From NCBI GenBank assembly GCA_021372005.1, contig JAJFVC010000026.1, positions 1 through 64,000 of the forward strand: DNA of 64,000 nucleotides. Reading direction: 5' to 3'. The DNA is from Planctomycetaceae bacterium. Lineage in GTDB: Bacteria; Planctomycetota; Planctomycetia; Pirellulales; Thermoguttaceae. Positions 20,201 to 26,908 of the stretch are shown here, one piece after another. A program made the translations under genes and the position numbers. The number at the start of each line of letters is the position of its first letter. The stretch's first letter is position 1. The notes below the pieces were generated by a model that searched no databases, had not been told where the DNA came from, and was given only the letters and a program-made list of their open reading frames with translations.

Positions 20201-20411
20201 GAACCGCCATGTTCAGATCGGCGCCGACCAGCGAGGGATCCGCCTGACGGTCGAGCGTCAACCGGCGATAATCTTCGTAGGCGTCCTTGAAATTGCCTTG
20301 GTTGTAAGCCGTCAGCGCGGCGGCTCGCGTCTGGGAGCCCGCCGCATCGGCCCACGCCCATGATGCCGACGCAATCACCGCCAACCCGCAAATCCATGCC
20401 AAGGTTTTCAT
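14214..20411 (-). CDS. giant alpha-2-macroglobulin-like protein with thioester
   Basis: A 2065-residue exported protein. It has a signal peptide (MKTLAWICGLAVIASASWAWA), a TPR-like N-terminal region (residues 25-430), serial macroglobulin domains including MG2 near 630-740, and a flexible Met/Gly/Ala-rich bait-like segment near 1205-1300. The thioester motif YGCTEQ has its Cys at about residue 1520, within the alpha/alpha toroid domain, and a receptor-like C-terminal domain follows. Bacterial relatives trap proteases in the envelope. A 50-residue tryptophan-rich insertion lies at about 783-832. AGGGAG lies about 9 nt before the ATG. No penicillin-binding partner gene (pbpC) is adjacent. Confidence 0.9.
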   Translation of the reverse strand: MKTLAWICGLAVIASASWAWADAAGSQTRAAALTAYNQGNFKDAYEDYRRLTLDRQADPSLVGADLNMAVLCLQRLGRVEAIDGLLEDAVRVHQDNWRLLCSAAQNYARIPHQGLIVAGEFQRGERRGDGKQVNAVDRDRARALQLMVQAMPLVLADEHRDEASGFFLTLAGLLQDNRGAQAAWRLQSLTDLKQLPDYEESFGFFVRSGSAAPVDADGAPVFYTVPKSFDAARNDGQRWRWCLQEAVELDPQKADAVRMQFAEFLWNQFGVQTMASMGWRNDASRKDESGVYAVSTLKDTETIARLATGVRRFTLPEEFNYIAIFRQVADRPQSPQAVNALERLARIYENRRQYTEAAGYWRRLLDQYPDERGNRRLSWRRRLDQIVGNWGRFEPTGTQPAGRGATVDYRFRNGRSVELTAHEINIEKLLGDVKAFLKSNPRSLDWQKIDISNLGYRLVVQNQRQYVGRRTAQWRMALEPREGHCDRRVTVTTPLSRPGAYLVEARMEDGNTSSIVVWIDDTAIVKKPLENKVLYFVADAVTGAPVAKANVEFFGWRQNFLDQPPRREIVTRQFAERTDSNGQAIPDPKQHDTAYQWLVTARTRDGRLAYMGFNNIWFGDWRESPYNEVKVYTITDRPVYRPEQKVQYKLWVRRARYDLGEDSEFADRPLTIKLYDAKGDEVASEQVRSDRYGGVSGQFAIAADASLGEYQIQCRNEQADILGGGGFRVEEYKKPEYEVTVDAPAKPVALGGTITATIRAKYYFGSPVTNARVKYKVERTPHTERWYPLGPWDWLYEPGYGWCGCDYTWYPGWASWGCPRPRPFWIPFRPERPELVAEQQTTIGPDGTVRVAIDTATAKLLHPDQDQSYTITAEVVDASRRTIVGTGTVLVARRPFTIYAWLDRGYYRTGDPAVARFTARTLDGKPVQGQGEATLVRVTYQDGRPVETPVQCWKLATDPNGEARQPFSASQAGQYRIVYRLAASLADGGRATKDDFIEGGSVFTVRGEGFADGSQFRFNHLELVPDRREYAPGDKVRLQINVDRVGGTVLLFVRPSNGVYLPPKLLRIEGKSAIEEIDVTPKDMPNFFVEAVTVSDGRVYVETRQIVVPPESRVTNVAVEPSKESYRPGEKAGVKIRLTDLNGRPVTGSTVVAIYDKSVEYISGGSNVPDIRAFFWKWRRTHHPTMENSLQRWFQNLVPPKTIGMGNLGVFGGSVADDQSERRLDESNSVVRESGDALGVVRQEGMTLGVPMSAAAPSMALMDGGMGGVKMKAAPKADSANVAAEPAVRTKFADTALWVGALSTDASGAAHVGLEMPENLTTWRIKVWSMSQGTRVGQGQADVVTRKDLMIRMEAPRFFVQTDEVVLSAIVHNYRKNKQDVRVSLELGDRSAGPKTPGPLKLLDPQKTSQNVEIPSGGEARVDWPVRVLDEGQAVLRMKAVADEESDAMEQRIPCYVHGMFRTESFSESIRPSDERGQFTFNVPKDRRSEHSRLEVRWSPSLAAAMVDALPYLVDYPYGCTEQTLNRFLPTVVTQKALLDMKLDLKQIERKRTNLDAQQTGDGRQQAARWGLPTAKRSERNPVFDAEEVQRMVKHGVERLGAMQCADGGWGWFSGFGEHSSPHTTALVVHGLQVAQQSDVALTPGLLERGVEWLKRYQDKQIQLLKNAAVEDKPEDLRWKPSADNLDAMVYGTLVDADVKNDEMLEFLYRDRSKLAVYAMTMFGVALEQQGERDKLAMVLRNLGQFVEQDDENQTAWLRTPEDAWWYWYGSPIEANAYYLKLLARTDPKGELARRLVKSLLNNRKNATYWNSTRDTALCIEAMAEFLRASGEMRPSMTVEVFYDGKSQKTLEIGEKTLFDADNRFALDGDRLTTGRHTVELRKKGDGPLYCNGYLTTFTLEEFIRKAGLEIKVDRKYYKLVKVDRTVEVAGGRGQSIDQRVEQYERQPLPSGAEVRSGDLIEIELTIDSKNDYEYLVFEDMKPAGFEPVDVRSGYTGNELGAYVEFRDNRVAFFVERLARGRHSVSYRMRAEIPGRFSALPTRASAMYAPELKGNSDEMKVGIEE

Positions 20412-20695
20412 GACAAGCGACTCCCTATTCGCATCCAAATAAACGTCCCCGGGGATCGACAAACACCGTCGCTATGAAGTCTGACGCTTCGAGCGGACCT
20501 AAAGTTCCAACGTTGCACCCAGCCACGGCATAAGCGTGGTCGCCGGATTCGACATCAAACTCGGCGCCGATGCCCCAACGGCCGACAACGTCCGAAAAAT
20601 CACAACCGAGGCCGTCCCTCCGACATGTTGAGACCGTTGGGAACGACTCCAAGAGGCGGGAACCTTGAAACCTTCGAGCAGCATAACGCACGGTG
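20412..20695. other. short intergenic region between two minus-strand genes
   Basis: 284 bp between the PfkB-type kinase and the macroglobulin gene. Frames in it are not convincing. No strong promoter or terminator was seen. Confidence 0.4.
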
Positions 20696-21637
20696 CTACC
20701 GCGTGCAAGTCGAGCCCCACGGCTCAACGCGCACCCGATCGGCTTGACGGAGAACTCTTACAGAGTCCAGGCGACCGATCTCGAGCTGAGCGAGATTTTC
20801 GAGGGCGGCCGCCACGCCAATCCGCACGGCCTCGAGCATCGTTCGACCGCCGGCGATCGCCCAGGCCATGCCCGCCGCCAGGCAGTCGCCGCTGCCCAAC
20901 GGATTGACCACCCGCCCGACCGACGGCGACGTCAATCGATAGGTCTCCGACTCGGACGTGACCCAAACCGGACCGGCCCCTTGCGTGACCACGACCCAGC
21001 GGGCACCGCGACGATTCAAGTCCCGCATCGCGTCCAACAGCGCCGCGTCGTCGGTCAACGGTCGACCGACGGTTTGCGACAACTCCTCACGATTGGGCTT
21101 AACCACCCTTGGATGCAAGTCTAGACAGCCCAAAAGCCCCACACCGCGAAAGTCCAACACCATCGGACACGTCGTCGCGGCGACCAACTCCCGATAAAAA
21201 CTCTCCGGGACGCCAGCCGGCAGCGAGCCGGTCAACACCACGACGCGAGCTTCGGCCGCCTCTTCGACATACGCGCGGCGAAACTCGTCCAGTTCCTCGG
21301 GCCGGATTGGCCGGGCGTTTTCGACCAGCTCGGTCATGCGGCCCGTTGTACGATCCAAGATTGTCGTGCAAACGCGGGTGGCCGACTCCGTCACGACCCA
21401 ACGATGCGGAACGCCGAGGGCCGAAAACTCGCGTTCGATCGACTCCCGCGGCGGCCCGCCCACGACGGCCAACGTCTTGCTCGGCCCGCCCAAACTGTGC
21501 GCGGCCACGCCCGCGTTCAACACCTTGCCCTGGGCAAACCAATGCGACTCGGCGGCCCGGTTCACCTCGCCGTAGCGAAACCGGTCGAACACCAAAACCT
21601 GCTGCCAAGCGGGCGACAACCCTGCACAAAGAATCAT
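20696..21637 (-). CDS. PfkB-family sugar kinase, 1-phosphofructokinase-like
   Basis: A 313-residue ribokinase/PfkB-fold kinase of the LacC/FruK type. The N-terminus has ILCAGLSPAWQQVLVFD and GKVLNAGVAAHSLGG (substrate lid). The C-terminal signature VVNPLGSGDCLAAGMAWA carries the anion hole and catalytic Asp. It is likely to phosphorylate a hexose phosphate; the precise substrate is not deducible. A promoter with TTGCAG-16-TCTAAT lies so close that the -10 box ends 6 nt before the ATG, suggesting a leaderless mRNA. It is divergent from aroA. Confidence 0.82.
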   Translation of the reverse strand: MILCAGLSPAWQQVLVFDRFRYGEVNRAAESHWFAQGKVLNAGVAAHSLGGPSKTLAVVGGPPRESIEREFSALGVPHRWVVTESATRVCTTILDRTTGRMTELVENARPIRPEELDEFRRAYVEEAAEARVVVLTGSLPAGVPESFYRELVAATTCPMVLDFRGVGLLGCLDLHPRVVKPNREELSQTVGRPLTDDAALLDAMRDLNRRGARWVVVTQGAGPVWVTSESETYRLTSPSVGRVVNPLGSGDCLAAGMAWAIAGGRTMLEAVRIGVAAALENLAQLEIGRLDSVRVLRQADRVRVEPWGSTCTR

Positions 21638-21643
21638 GGGCCC

Positions 21644-21671
21644 ATTAGACCAAAACGCCGAAAAACTGCAA
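21644..21671 (-). promoter_or_regulatory. leaderless-type promoter of the PfkB-type kinase gene
   Basis: On the minus strand TTGCAG (21666-21671), a 16-nt spacer and TCTAAT (21644-21649). The start codon A is at 21637, so transcription would begin at or next to the ATG. Confidence 0.5.
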
Positions 21672-21747
21672 TGCCGACGCCAAAAACGCGCGGTCCAACC
21701 GGCCGACGCCGGCTTGCATTATTTTCGCGGCGACGAATAATGAGATC

Positions 21748-23031
21748 ATGAGTTCCGACGTCGCCATTCAACCGATCCGTCACTGCCGAGCCGCCGTTCG
21801 TCCGCCCGGCTCGAAAAGCCTCACCAATCGGGCGTTGGTCTGCGCCGCGCTGGCCGACGGCGATTCGACGCTCACCGGCGCGTTGGATTGCGACGACACC
21901 CGCGTCATGATCGAATCGCTCGAACGCTTGGGCATCGCGGTCCGCCACGATTCGGCCTCCGCGACGATCGACGTAACCGGGTGCGGCGGCGCGATTCCCG
22001 CCGGCCAGGCCGATCTGTATGTGGCCAACAGCGGCACGACCGTGCGGTTTCTGACGGCGATGCTGACGGTCGGCAACGCGGGCCGCTATCGCCTGGACGG
22101 CTTGCCGCGAATGCGCGAACGGCCAATCGGCGACCTGATCGACGCCTTGCAACAACTCGGGGCCGAGGTGTCCGCCGTTCCTGCGACCGGTTGCCCGCCG
22201 GTGTTGGTCGCGGCGCACGGTTTGCCCGGCGGTCGGGCCGTCGTGGCAGGCGACGTTTCGAGCCAGTTTTTGAGCGCCTTGCTGATGGCCGCTCCTTACG
22301 CCGGATCGGACGTCGAGCTGGCGATCCGCGGCCCATTGGTCTCTCGGCCTTACGTCGACATGACGCTGGCCGTGATGTCGGCGTTCGGCGTTCACGCAAC
22401 CGCCGCGGATGCAAATCGGTTCACGATCGCCGCGCCGCAACACTACCAAGGCCGGAGGTATGCGATCGAGCCGGACGCCTCGGCCGCAAGCTATTTTTTC
22501 GCCGCCGCGGCCATCACCGGTGGACAAGTCACCGTCGAGGGACTTTCACGCGACAGTTTGCAGGGCGACGTCACGTTCTGCGATTGTCTCGAACAGATGG
22601 GCTGCGAGACGCAATTCAACCGCGACTCGATCACGGTGCTCGGACGCCCCTTGCACGGCATCGACGTCCACATGAACGCGATCAGCGACACGGTCCAGAC
22701 GTTGGCCGTCGCGGCCCTATTCGCCCAAGGCCCGACGACCATTCGCGGCGTCGCCCACATCCGGCACAAAGAAACCGATCGCATCCACGCTCTGGCCGTC
22801 GAGCTGCGAAAACTTGGGGCCGAAGTGACTGAACGTGAGGATGGGCTGTCGATCGTCCCGCGTGCGCTGCACGGCGCCGCGATCGACACCTACGACGACC
22901 ATCGAATGGCCATGAGTCTGGCGTTGGCGGGGCTTGCGATCCCGGGCGTGGTTATTCGCCATCCCGAATGCACGGCCAAAACCTATCCGCGATTCTTCGA
23001 CGACCTCAAAAAACTAGACCGCGAAGACTAG
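21748..23031 (+). CDS. aroA: 3-phosphoshikimate 1-carboxyvinyltransferase (EPSP synthase)
   Basis: A 427-residue enzyme of the shikimate pathway that joins PEP to shikimate-3-phosphate. Visible signatures are RPPGSKSLTNRALVCAALA (phosphate and Lys contacts), NSGTTVRFLTAML, RERPIGDL, DVSSQFLSALLMAAPY, and RHKETDRIHALA near the C-terminus. Length equals the family norm. The gene starts 110 nt from the divergent kinase gene and appears monocistronic. Confidence 0.96.
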   Translation: MSSDVAIQPIRHCRAAVRPPGSKSLTNRALVCAALADGDSTLTGALDCDDTRVMIESLERLGIAVRHDSASATIDVTGCGGAIPAGQADLYVANSGTTVRFLTAMLTVGNAGRYRLDGLPRMRERPIGDLIDALQQLGAEVSAVPATGCPPVLVAAHGLPGGRAVVAGDVSSQFLSALLMAAPYAGSDVELAIRGPLVSRPYVDMTLAVMSAFGVHATAADANRFTIAAPQHYQGRRYAIEPDASAASYFFAAAAITGGQVTVEGLSRDSLQGDVTFCDCLEQMGCETQFNRDSITVLGRPLHGIDVHMNAISDTVQTLAVAALFAQGPTTIRGVAHIRHKETDRIHALAVELRKLGAEVTEREDGLSIVPRALHGAAIDTYDDHRMAMSLALAGLAIPGVVIRHPECTAKTYPRFFDDLKKLDRED

Positions 23032-23120
23032 TGCGTGTCGCACGGACGTGTAGCGCTCCTGGCGACGTGATTCGACGGTTCCGAAAGCGATCGGTACGCT
23101 ATAGGTTTGTAAAATGCGCC

Positions 23121-23351
23121 CTAGCGAGGCAACAACCGCCGATGCGAGACGGTCTCCAACAGCTCATCGGCCCGTCGCAACAACGCATTGCCCGTCACCG
23201 TGCAATCGCAACGCATCGTCGCTGGGTCGGTCGCCGTCAACGACCCTTGGCAGTGCGGACAAGTGACCCTGCGACCGAGATATTCCACCCGAACCAACAA
23301 CCGACGCCCGCAAACCGGACATTCCTGAACAAAAAAGGTCGGATTAGACAT
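23121..23351 (-). CDS. small zinc-ribbon protein
   Basis: A 76-residue protein with two Cys pairs, CPVCGRR and CPHCQG, spaced 18 residues apart, forming a zinc ribbon typical of small planctomycete proteins. The C-terminal half has further Cys residues (MRCDC). AGGAGG lies 7 nt before the ATG at 23351, and a strong promoter is at 23390-23417. The function is unknown; nucleic-acid or protein binding is likely. Confidence 0.75.
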   Translation of the reverse strand: MSNPTFFVQECPVCGRRLLVRVEYLGRRVTCPHCQGSLTATDPATMRCDCTVTGNALLRRADELLETVSHRRLLPR

Positions 23352-23389
23352 GGCGAAACCTCCTGTCACCCGACGGCTCACGAGCGATC

Positions 23390-23417
23390 ATTATCTCTGC
23401 CATTTCGACTCTGTCAA
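23390..23417 (-). promoter_or_regulatory. promoter of the zinc-ribbon gene
   Basis: On the minus strand a perfect TTGACA (23412-23417), a 16-nt spacer and GATAAT (23390-23395), giving a leader of about 32 nt containing AGGAGG. Confidence 0.65.
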
Positions 23418-23619
23418 TCACCCACCAACGGGGGTCACTGTGACACAAAGAGGTTTCGCGTCGACGCCGGACAGCCGCCGACGGACGACTTTCGCGATAC
23501 CTGTTTTGATCGGCGGCCGACCCGCGCGACTGCAACCTATACTTGGACGATTGCATCCTTCACGACGAACCCAAATGCGTGAATCGTCAAAGACATTATT
23601 GATTACCACATCGATCGCC

Positions 23620-24237
23620 ATGATGCCAAAACGATTGGTACTTTTGAGTGGTGTCGCTCTGATCCTAATGGGCGTTCGGTCCGTTGAGCCAGCCGCCGCC
23701 AAAGGTCCCGACGCACCGCCCGATTGGTTCGACGCGGTGGAAAAAATCGCGTCCGACCATTTTTCATCCCTGCCCGACTATCGCGCGAACGATTTACTCA
23801 ACCAGGACATGGTCAAGCCGCTATTGGACCGACTCCGCCAACGAGGATTTCTGAAGGAAACCGACATGAACCGTATCTTGAAAAAAGTGCCGGCCAAGGG
23901 CGAGTTTCTCGTCGATCAACTGGCCACCCCCAAGGGTCGAGCGTTCATGCGTCGGTCGTCGATTTATCCGGGCGCCTACGACCGGCTCGATCGGCTCGGT
24001 CGCATGATTCACGGGCGTCAAACGGTCCGCAACTTGATCCGCGGCCCCGACGGCGACCAAATGCTCAAATATATGACCCAATCGCCGGGAGGCCGGAATT
24101 TGGGCAAAATGCTTTCGCAGGATCCAGGAGCCGGGCAGTTCAACGCGCCCACCGGACGCATCTACACCGAGGCCATGCTGACGACCGAATTGCGGGGCTC
24201 TTGCGTCAATCCGCAAGAAAACACCAAAACGCGTTAG
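23620..24237 (+). CDS. exported hypothetical protein
   Basis: A protein of about 205 residues with a likely signal peptide (MMPKRLVLLSGVALILMGV, cleavage after EPAAA). A basic, helical mature part follows (DLLNQDMVKPLLDRLRQRGF, DMNRILKKVPAKGEFLVDQL). No known domain was recognised. The start is uncertain: an in-frame ATG at 23575 would add 15 residues. Its stop codon overlaps the stop of the convergent cyclophilin gene by 3-4 bp. Confidence 0.65.
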   Translation: MMPKRLVLLSGVALILMGVRSVEPAAAKGPDAPPDWFDAVEKIASDHFSSLPDYRANDLLNQDMVKPLLDRLRQRGFLKETDMNRILKKVPAKGEFLVDQLATPKGRAFMRRSSIYPGAYDRLDRLGRMIHGRQTVRNLIRGPDGDQMLKYMTQSPGGRNLGKMLSQDPGAGQFNAPTGRIYTEAMLTTELRGSCVNPQENTKTR

Positions 24238-25028
24238 CGAATCTGCCGAACCGATTGGACCGCAATCGGCGAGACCGGCGCGCGGTCAAACTCGGCCGTG
24301 TTGTGCACCGCCGTGCGACCGATGGCGTCGAGGATCTCGAGCCCGTCTTTCACCTCGCCGAACACGCAATAGCCGTAGCCTGCGGCCGTCCGATCCCGAA
24401 AATCCAGCGCCGGATTGTCCGACACGTTGATGAAAAACTGACACGTGGCGCTGTCGATCATGTCGGGACGCCGAACCATGGCGATCGTTCCGCGGCGATT
24501 TTTTAGGCCGTTGTGGGCCTCGTTCCGGATCGGCGTTCGGCTGGGCCGCTCCAATCCATTGAGCCCGTATCCGCCCGCCAAAAAACCTTGGCCTTGATAG
24601 ACCTGATGCACCAACGTTTGGTCGTACTGGCCCGAATTGACGTAGGAGAGGAAATTTTCCACCGTCAGCGGAGCGTTCACGGCGTCCAATTGCACCGTAA
24701 TCTTGCCGAGAGAGGTCTCGATTTGCACCATGGGGTGCTGGAGATCCATGTCGGCCTTGCGCAATAGGTTTTTCGAGGTTGCCCCCTCCAGGAGCGTTTT
24801 TTCGCTCGTGCCGCCGATCGACGCCGTGGTCGAACCGCCCGCATCGCCGCCGCGATTACAGCCCACCAAAACCGCCAAAAAAGTCAACCCTACACAGAAC
24901 ATCGTCATTTGCCGATGCTGACAACCCATCGAGCTCATGTAGCAGCGAGGGCGCCCCACCGAATCCCGGTGTTGGCGAAAAAAACATCCGCCCGGCGTCG
25001 TTGCGCGTTTCTGAACATCCGTCGCCAT
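24234..25028 (-). CDS. cyclophilin-type peptidyl-prolyl isomerase, lipoprotein
   Basis: A protein of up to 264 residues. After a hydrophobic segment with lipobox LVGC (MFCVGLTFLAVLVGCNRGG), the mature part is a cyclophilin domain: VQIETSLGKITVQLDAVNAPLTVENFLSYV, a GQGFLAGGYG segment, and CQFFINVSDNPALDF with FGEVKDGLEILDAI. It should catalyse proline isomerisation on exported proteins while anchored to a membrane. GGAGG about 9 nt before the ATG at 25028 supports that start, although 24938 or 24908 would give a more usual signal peptide length. Confidence 0.85.
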   Translation of the reverse strand: MATDVQKRATTPGGCFFRQHRDSVGRPRCYMSSMGCQHRQMTMFCVGLTFLAVLVGCNRGGDAGGSTTASIGGTSEKTLLEGATSKNLLRKADMDLQHPMVQIETSLGKITVQLDAVNAPLTVENFLSYVNSGQYDQTLVHQVYQGQGFLAGGYGLNGLERPSRTPIRNEAHNGLKNRRGTIAMVRRPDMIDSATCQFFINVSDNPALDFRDRTAAGYGYCVFGEVKDGLEILDAIGRTAVHNTAEFDRAPVSPIAVQSVRQIR

Positions 25029-25188
25029 GATCCGAGGCCTCCGATGTCCTGTTTCGATTCCTAATAAGGAACCGTAATCATCCGCAGAACGGCCGTCCGC
25101 CGCAACGTCGATTTTTCGAGAAACACACCCCTCCACAGAGGGTTTTTCGGTCTTTCGGGGGGAAATTTCTTTTTTTGCAGGGTTTGCT

Positions 25189-25194
25189 ACAATG
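25189..25194 (+). promoter_or_regulatory. candidate -10 box for the ABC export operon
   Basis: TACAAT lies 43 nt upstream of the first operon gene, after a T-rich stretch; the -35 box is not clear. An ATG 6 nt later opens a 22-codon frame that overlaps the start of the operon's first gene. Confidence 0.35.
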
Positions 25195-25236
25195 AGGCAT
25201 GGCTCGGGCTGACCCAGCAACTTCGGTTATTCCGCT

Positions 25237-26181
25237 ATGTATGGCCGATGGTTCAATCCGTTGGTAGTGATGCTCTGGCTGTCCACCATGGGTTGGCTGC
25301 TCTATGCCAAGGTCATGCCCTCGTTGCTGGTCGGCGAACCGCCCAACTACCGGCGGATCATCAATGCTCAAAAACATAATCCACCGGTAGGCTGGTGCAT
25401 TGCGTTGAACGGGCGTTCGATCGGCTGGGCAATCAGCGAGATCCAATCGCTGCCCAACGGTTTGGCGGCTGTTCGCGGTTGGGTGCATTTCGACAATCTG
25501 CCGTTGCAACAGACCACGCCCGGCTGGCTGCGAACGCTCACCCAATTGCTCGGCCGTCCGATCGATAACCTCCAGATGGATGCTCGCAACGATTTGCTGA
25601 TCGATCCGTTGGGCCGACTGGTCCGATTCGAGTCCTCCATCCATGTCGATCCGTTCAACGAAGCGATCTACGCCCGCGGCGCCGTCGACGGGCGGCAACT
25701 GGAACTGGTGGTTCGCGCCGGCGGCGTGCCGTTGACCACTCAAGTGTTTCTGCCATCCAACGCGATCTTGAGCGATGCGTTGTCTCCTCAATGCGAATTG
25801 CCAGGTCTTCGCGCCGGCCAACATTGGACCGTTCCGGTGTACAGTCCGCTGTGGCCCGCCGGCAGTCCCTTGGAAATTGTCCACGCCGTCGTCACGGGTT
25901 TGGACACGATTTTCTGGAACGGGGACGTCGTGTCGTGTTGGCTTGTCGAGTACCGCAACGACCCCGGCGATCGAACCGCCGGCAACAGCAAAAACGGTCC
26001 TCGCGGCCGACTTTGGGTGCGATTCGATGGAGCGGTGCTTCGGCAGCAGATGCTTCTGTTCGATTCGACCATTGTTTTTGATCGCATGTCGGACGTCGAA
26101 TCGAAGACGCTCCTGCAGTCCGCCGGCCCGGAATGGTGGATCAGCGAAAAAACCGCTCGCAACCGGACGCAGCATGATTGA
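25237..26181 (+). CDS. membrane-anchored hypothetical protein of the ABC export operon
   Basis: A 314-residue protein with one N-terminal transmembrane helix (FNPLVVMLWLSTMGWLLYAKVM) and an extracytoplasmic, beta-rich remainder. No named domain was recognised. The gene overlaps the start of an ABC ATPase gene by 8 nt, and that ATPase overlaps the permease gene, so this is the first gene of a tight three-gene operon. It probably works with the transporter, for example as an accessory or substrate-contacting protein (inference). Confidence 0.7.
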   Translation: MYGRWFNPLVVMLWLSTMGWLLYAKVMPSLLVGEPPNYRRIINAQKHNPPVGWCIALNGRSIGWAISEIQSLPNGLAAVRGWVHFDNLPLQQTTPGWLRTLTQLLGRPIDNLQMDARNDLLIDPLGRLVRFESSIHVDPFNEAIYARGAVDGRQLELVVRAGGVPLTTQVFLPSNAILSDALSPQCELPGLRAGQHWTVPVYSPLWPAGSPLEIVHAVVTGLDTIFWNGDVVSCWLVEYRNDPGDRTAGNSKNGPRGRLWVRFDGAVLRQQMLLFDSTIVFDRMSDVESKTLLQSAGPEWWISEKTARNRTQHD

Positions 26182-26908
26182 ATTTGAAAACGTCATCCGC
26201 ACGTACGGCCGAAAGGTCGTCGTAAAAGATTTCACCTTGACCGTTGCGCCCGGCGAGTTGTTCGCCTTGCTGGGCCCCAACGGCGCGGGCAAGACCACCA
26301 CGATCAAGATGCTCACCGGCCTGTTGAGCCCCACGGCCGGGTGTGTCCGAGTTTGCGGCCAAGAAGTCTCGAAAGACGTGCGCCGCGCGGCCCGCTTCCT
26401 CGGCTACGTGCCGGAGGAGCCGTTTCTCTACGACAAGCTGACCGGCCGCGAGTTTCTCGAATTCACCGCCGACATGCGGGGCCTCGACCGCGCGGCGCGC
26501 GAGTCCGCCATCCGCCGCGAGTGCCAAGACTTCGATCTGACCGACTTTCTCGATGATTTAACCGAAACCTACTCGCACGGCATGAAACAACGCCTCGCCC
26601 TGGCCGCGGCCTTTTTGCACGAACCGGCCGTCCTGGTGGTCGACGAACCGATGGTCGGGCTCGACCCGCACAGCGTGCGAGCCACCAAGGATCGCCTCCG
26701 CCGGCGAACGGCCGCCGGGGCTGCCGTGTTCATGTCCACGCACACGCTGACCGTGGCCGAGGAAATCGCCGACCGGATCGGCATCATGGACCACGGCCAA
26801 CTGTACTTTCTGGGCACCCTCGGCCAACTGCGCGAAGAGCTGGCCGCCAAAGACGCCTCGCTGGAGCCGCTTTTTCTGCAACTGACCGAGGGCGGCAATG
26901 GCCGATGA
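26174..26908 (+). CDS. ABC transporter ATP-binding protein
   Basis: A 244-residue ABC ATPase. Walker A GPNGAGKTT is at residues 34-42, the signature YSHGMKQRLALAAAF near 133 (SHGMK instead of LSGGQ), and Walker B with D-loop VLVVDEPMVGLDP near 153-165, followed by the H-loop STHT. The type matches exporters of the ABC-2 class (CcmA-like). The ATG at 26174 overlaps the previous stop (ATGATTGA), and the gene overlaps the permease start by 11 nt. Confidence 0.93.
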   Translation: MIEFENVIRTYGRKVVVKDFTLTVAPGELFALLGPNGAGKTTTIKMLTGLLSPTAGCVRVCGQEVSKDVRRAARFLGYVPEEPFLYDKLTGREFLEFTADMRGLDRAARESAIRRECQDFDLTDFLDDLTETYSHGMKQRLALAAAFLHEPAVLVVDEPMVGLDPHSVRATKDRLRRRTAAGAAVFMSTHTLTVAEEIADRIGIMDHGQLYFLGTLGQLREELAAKDASLEPLFLQLTEGGNGR

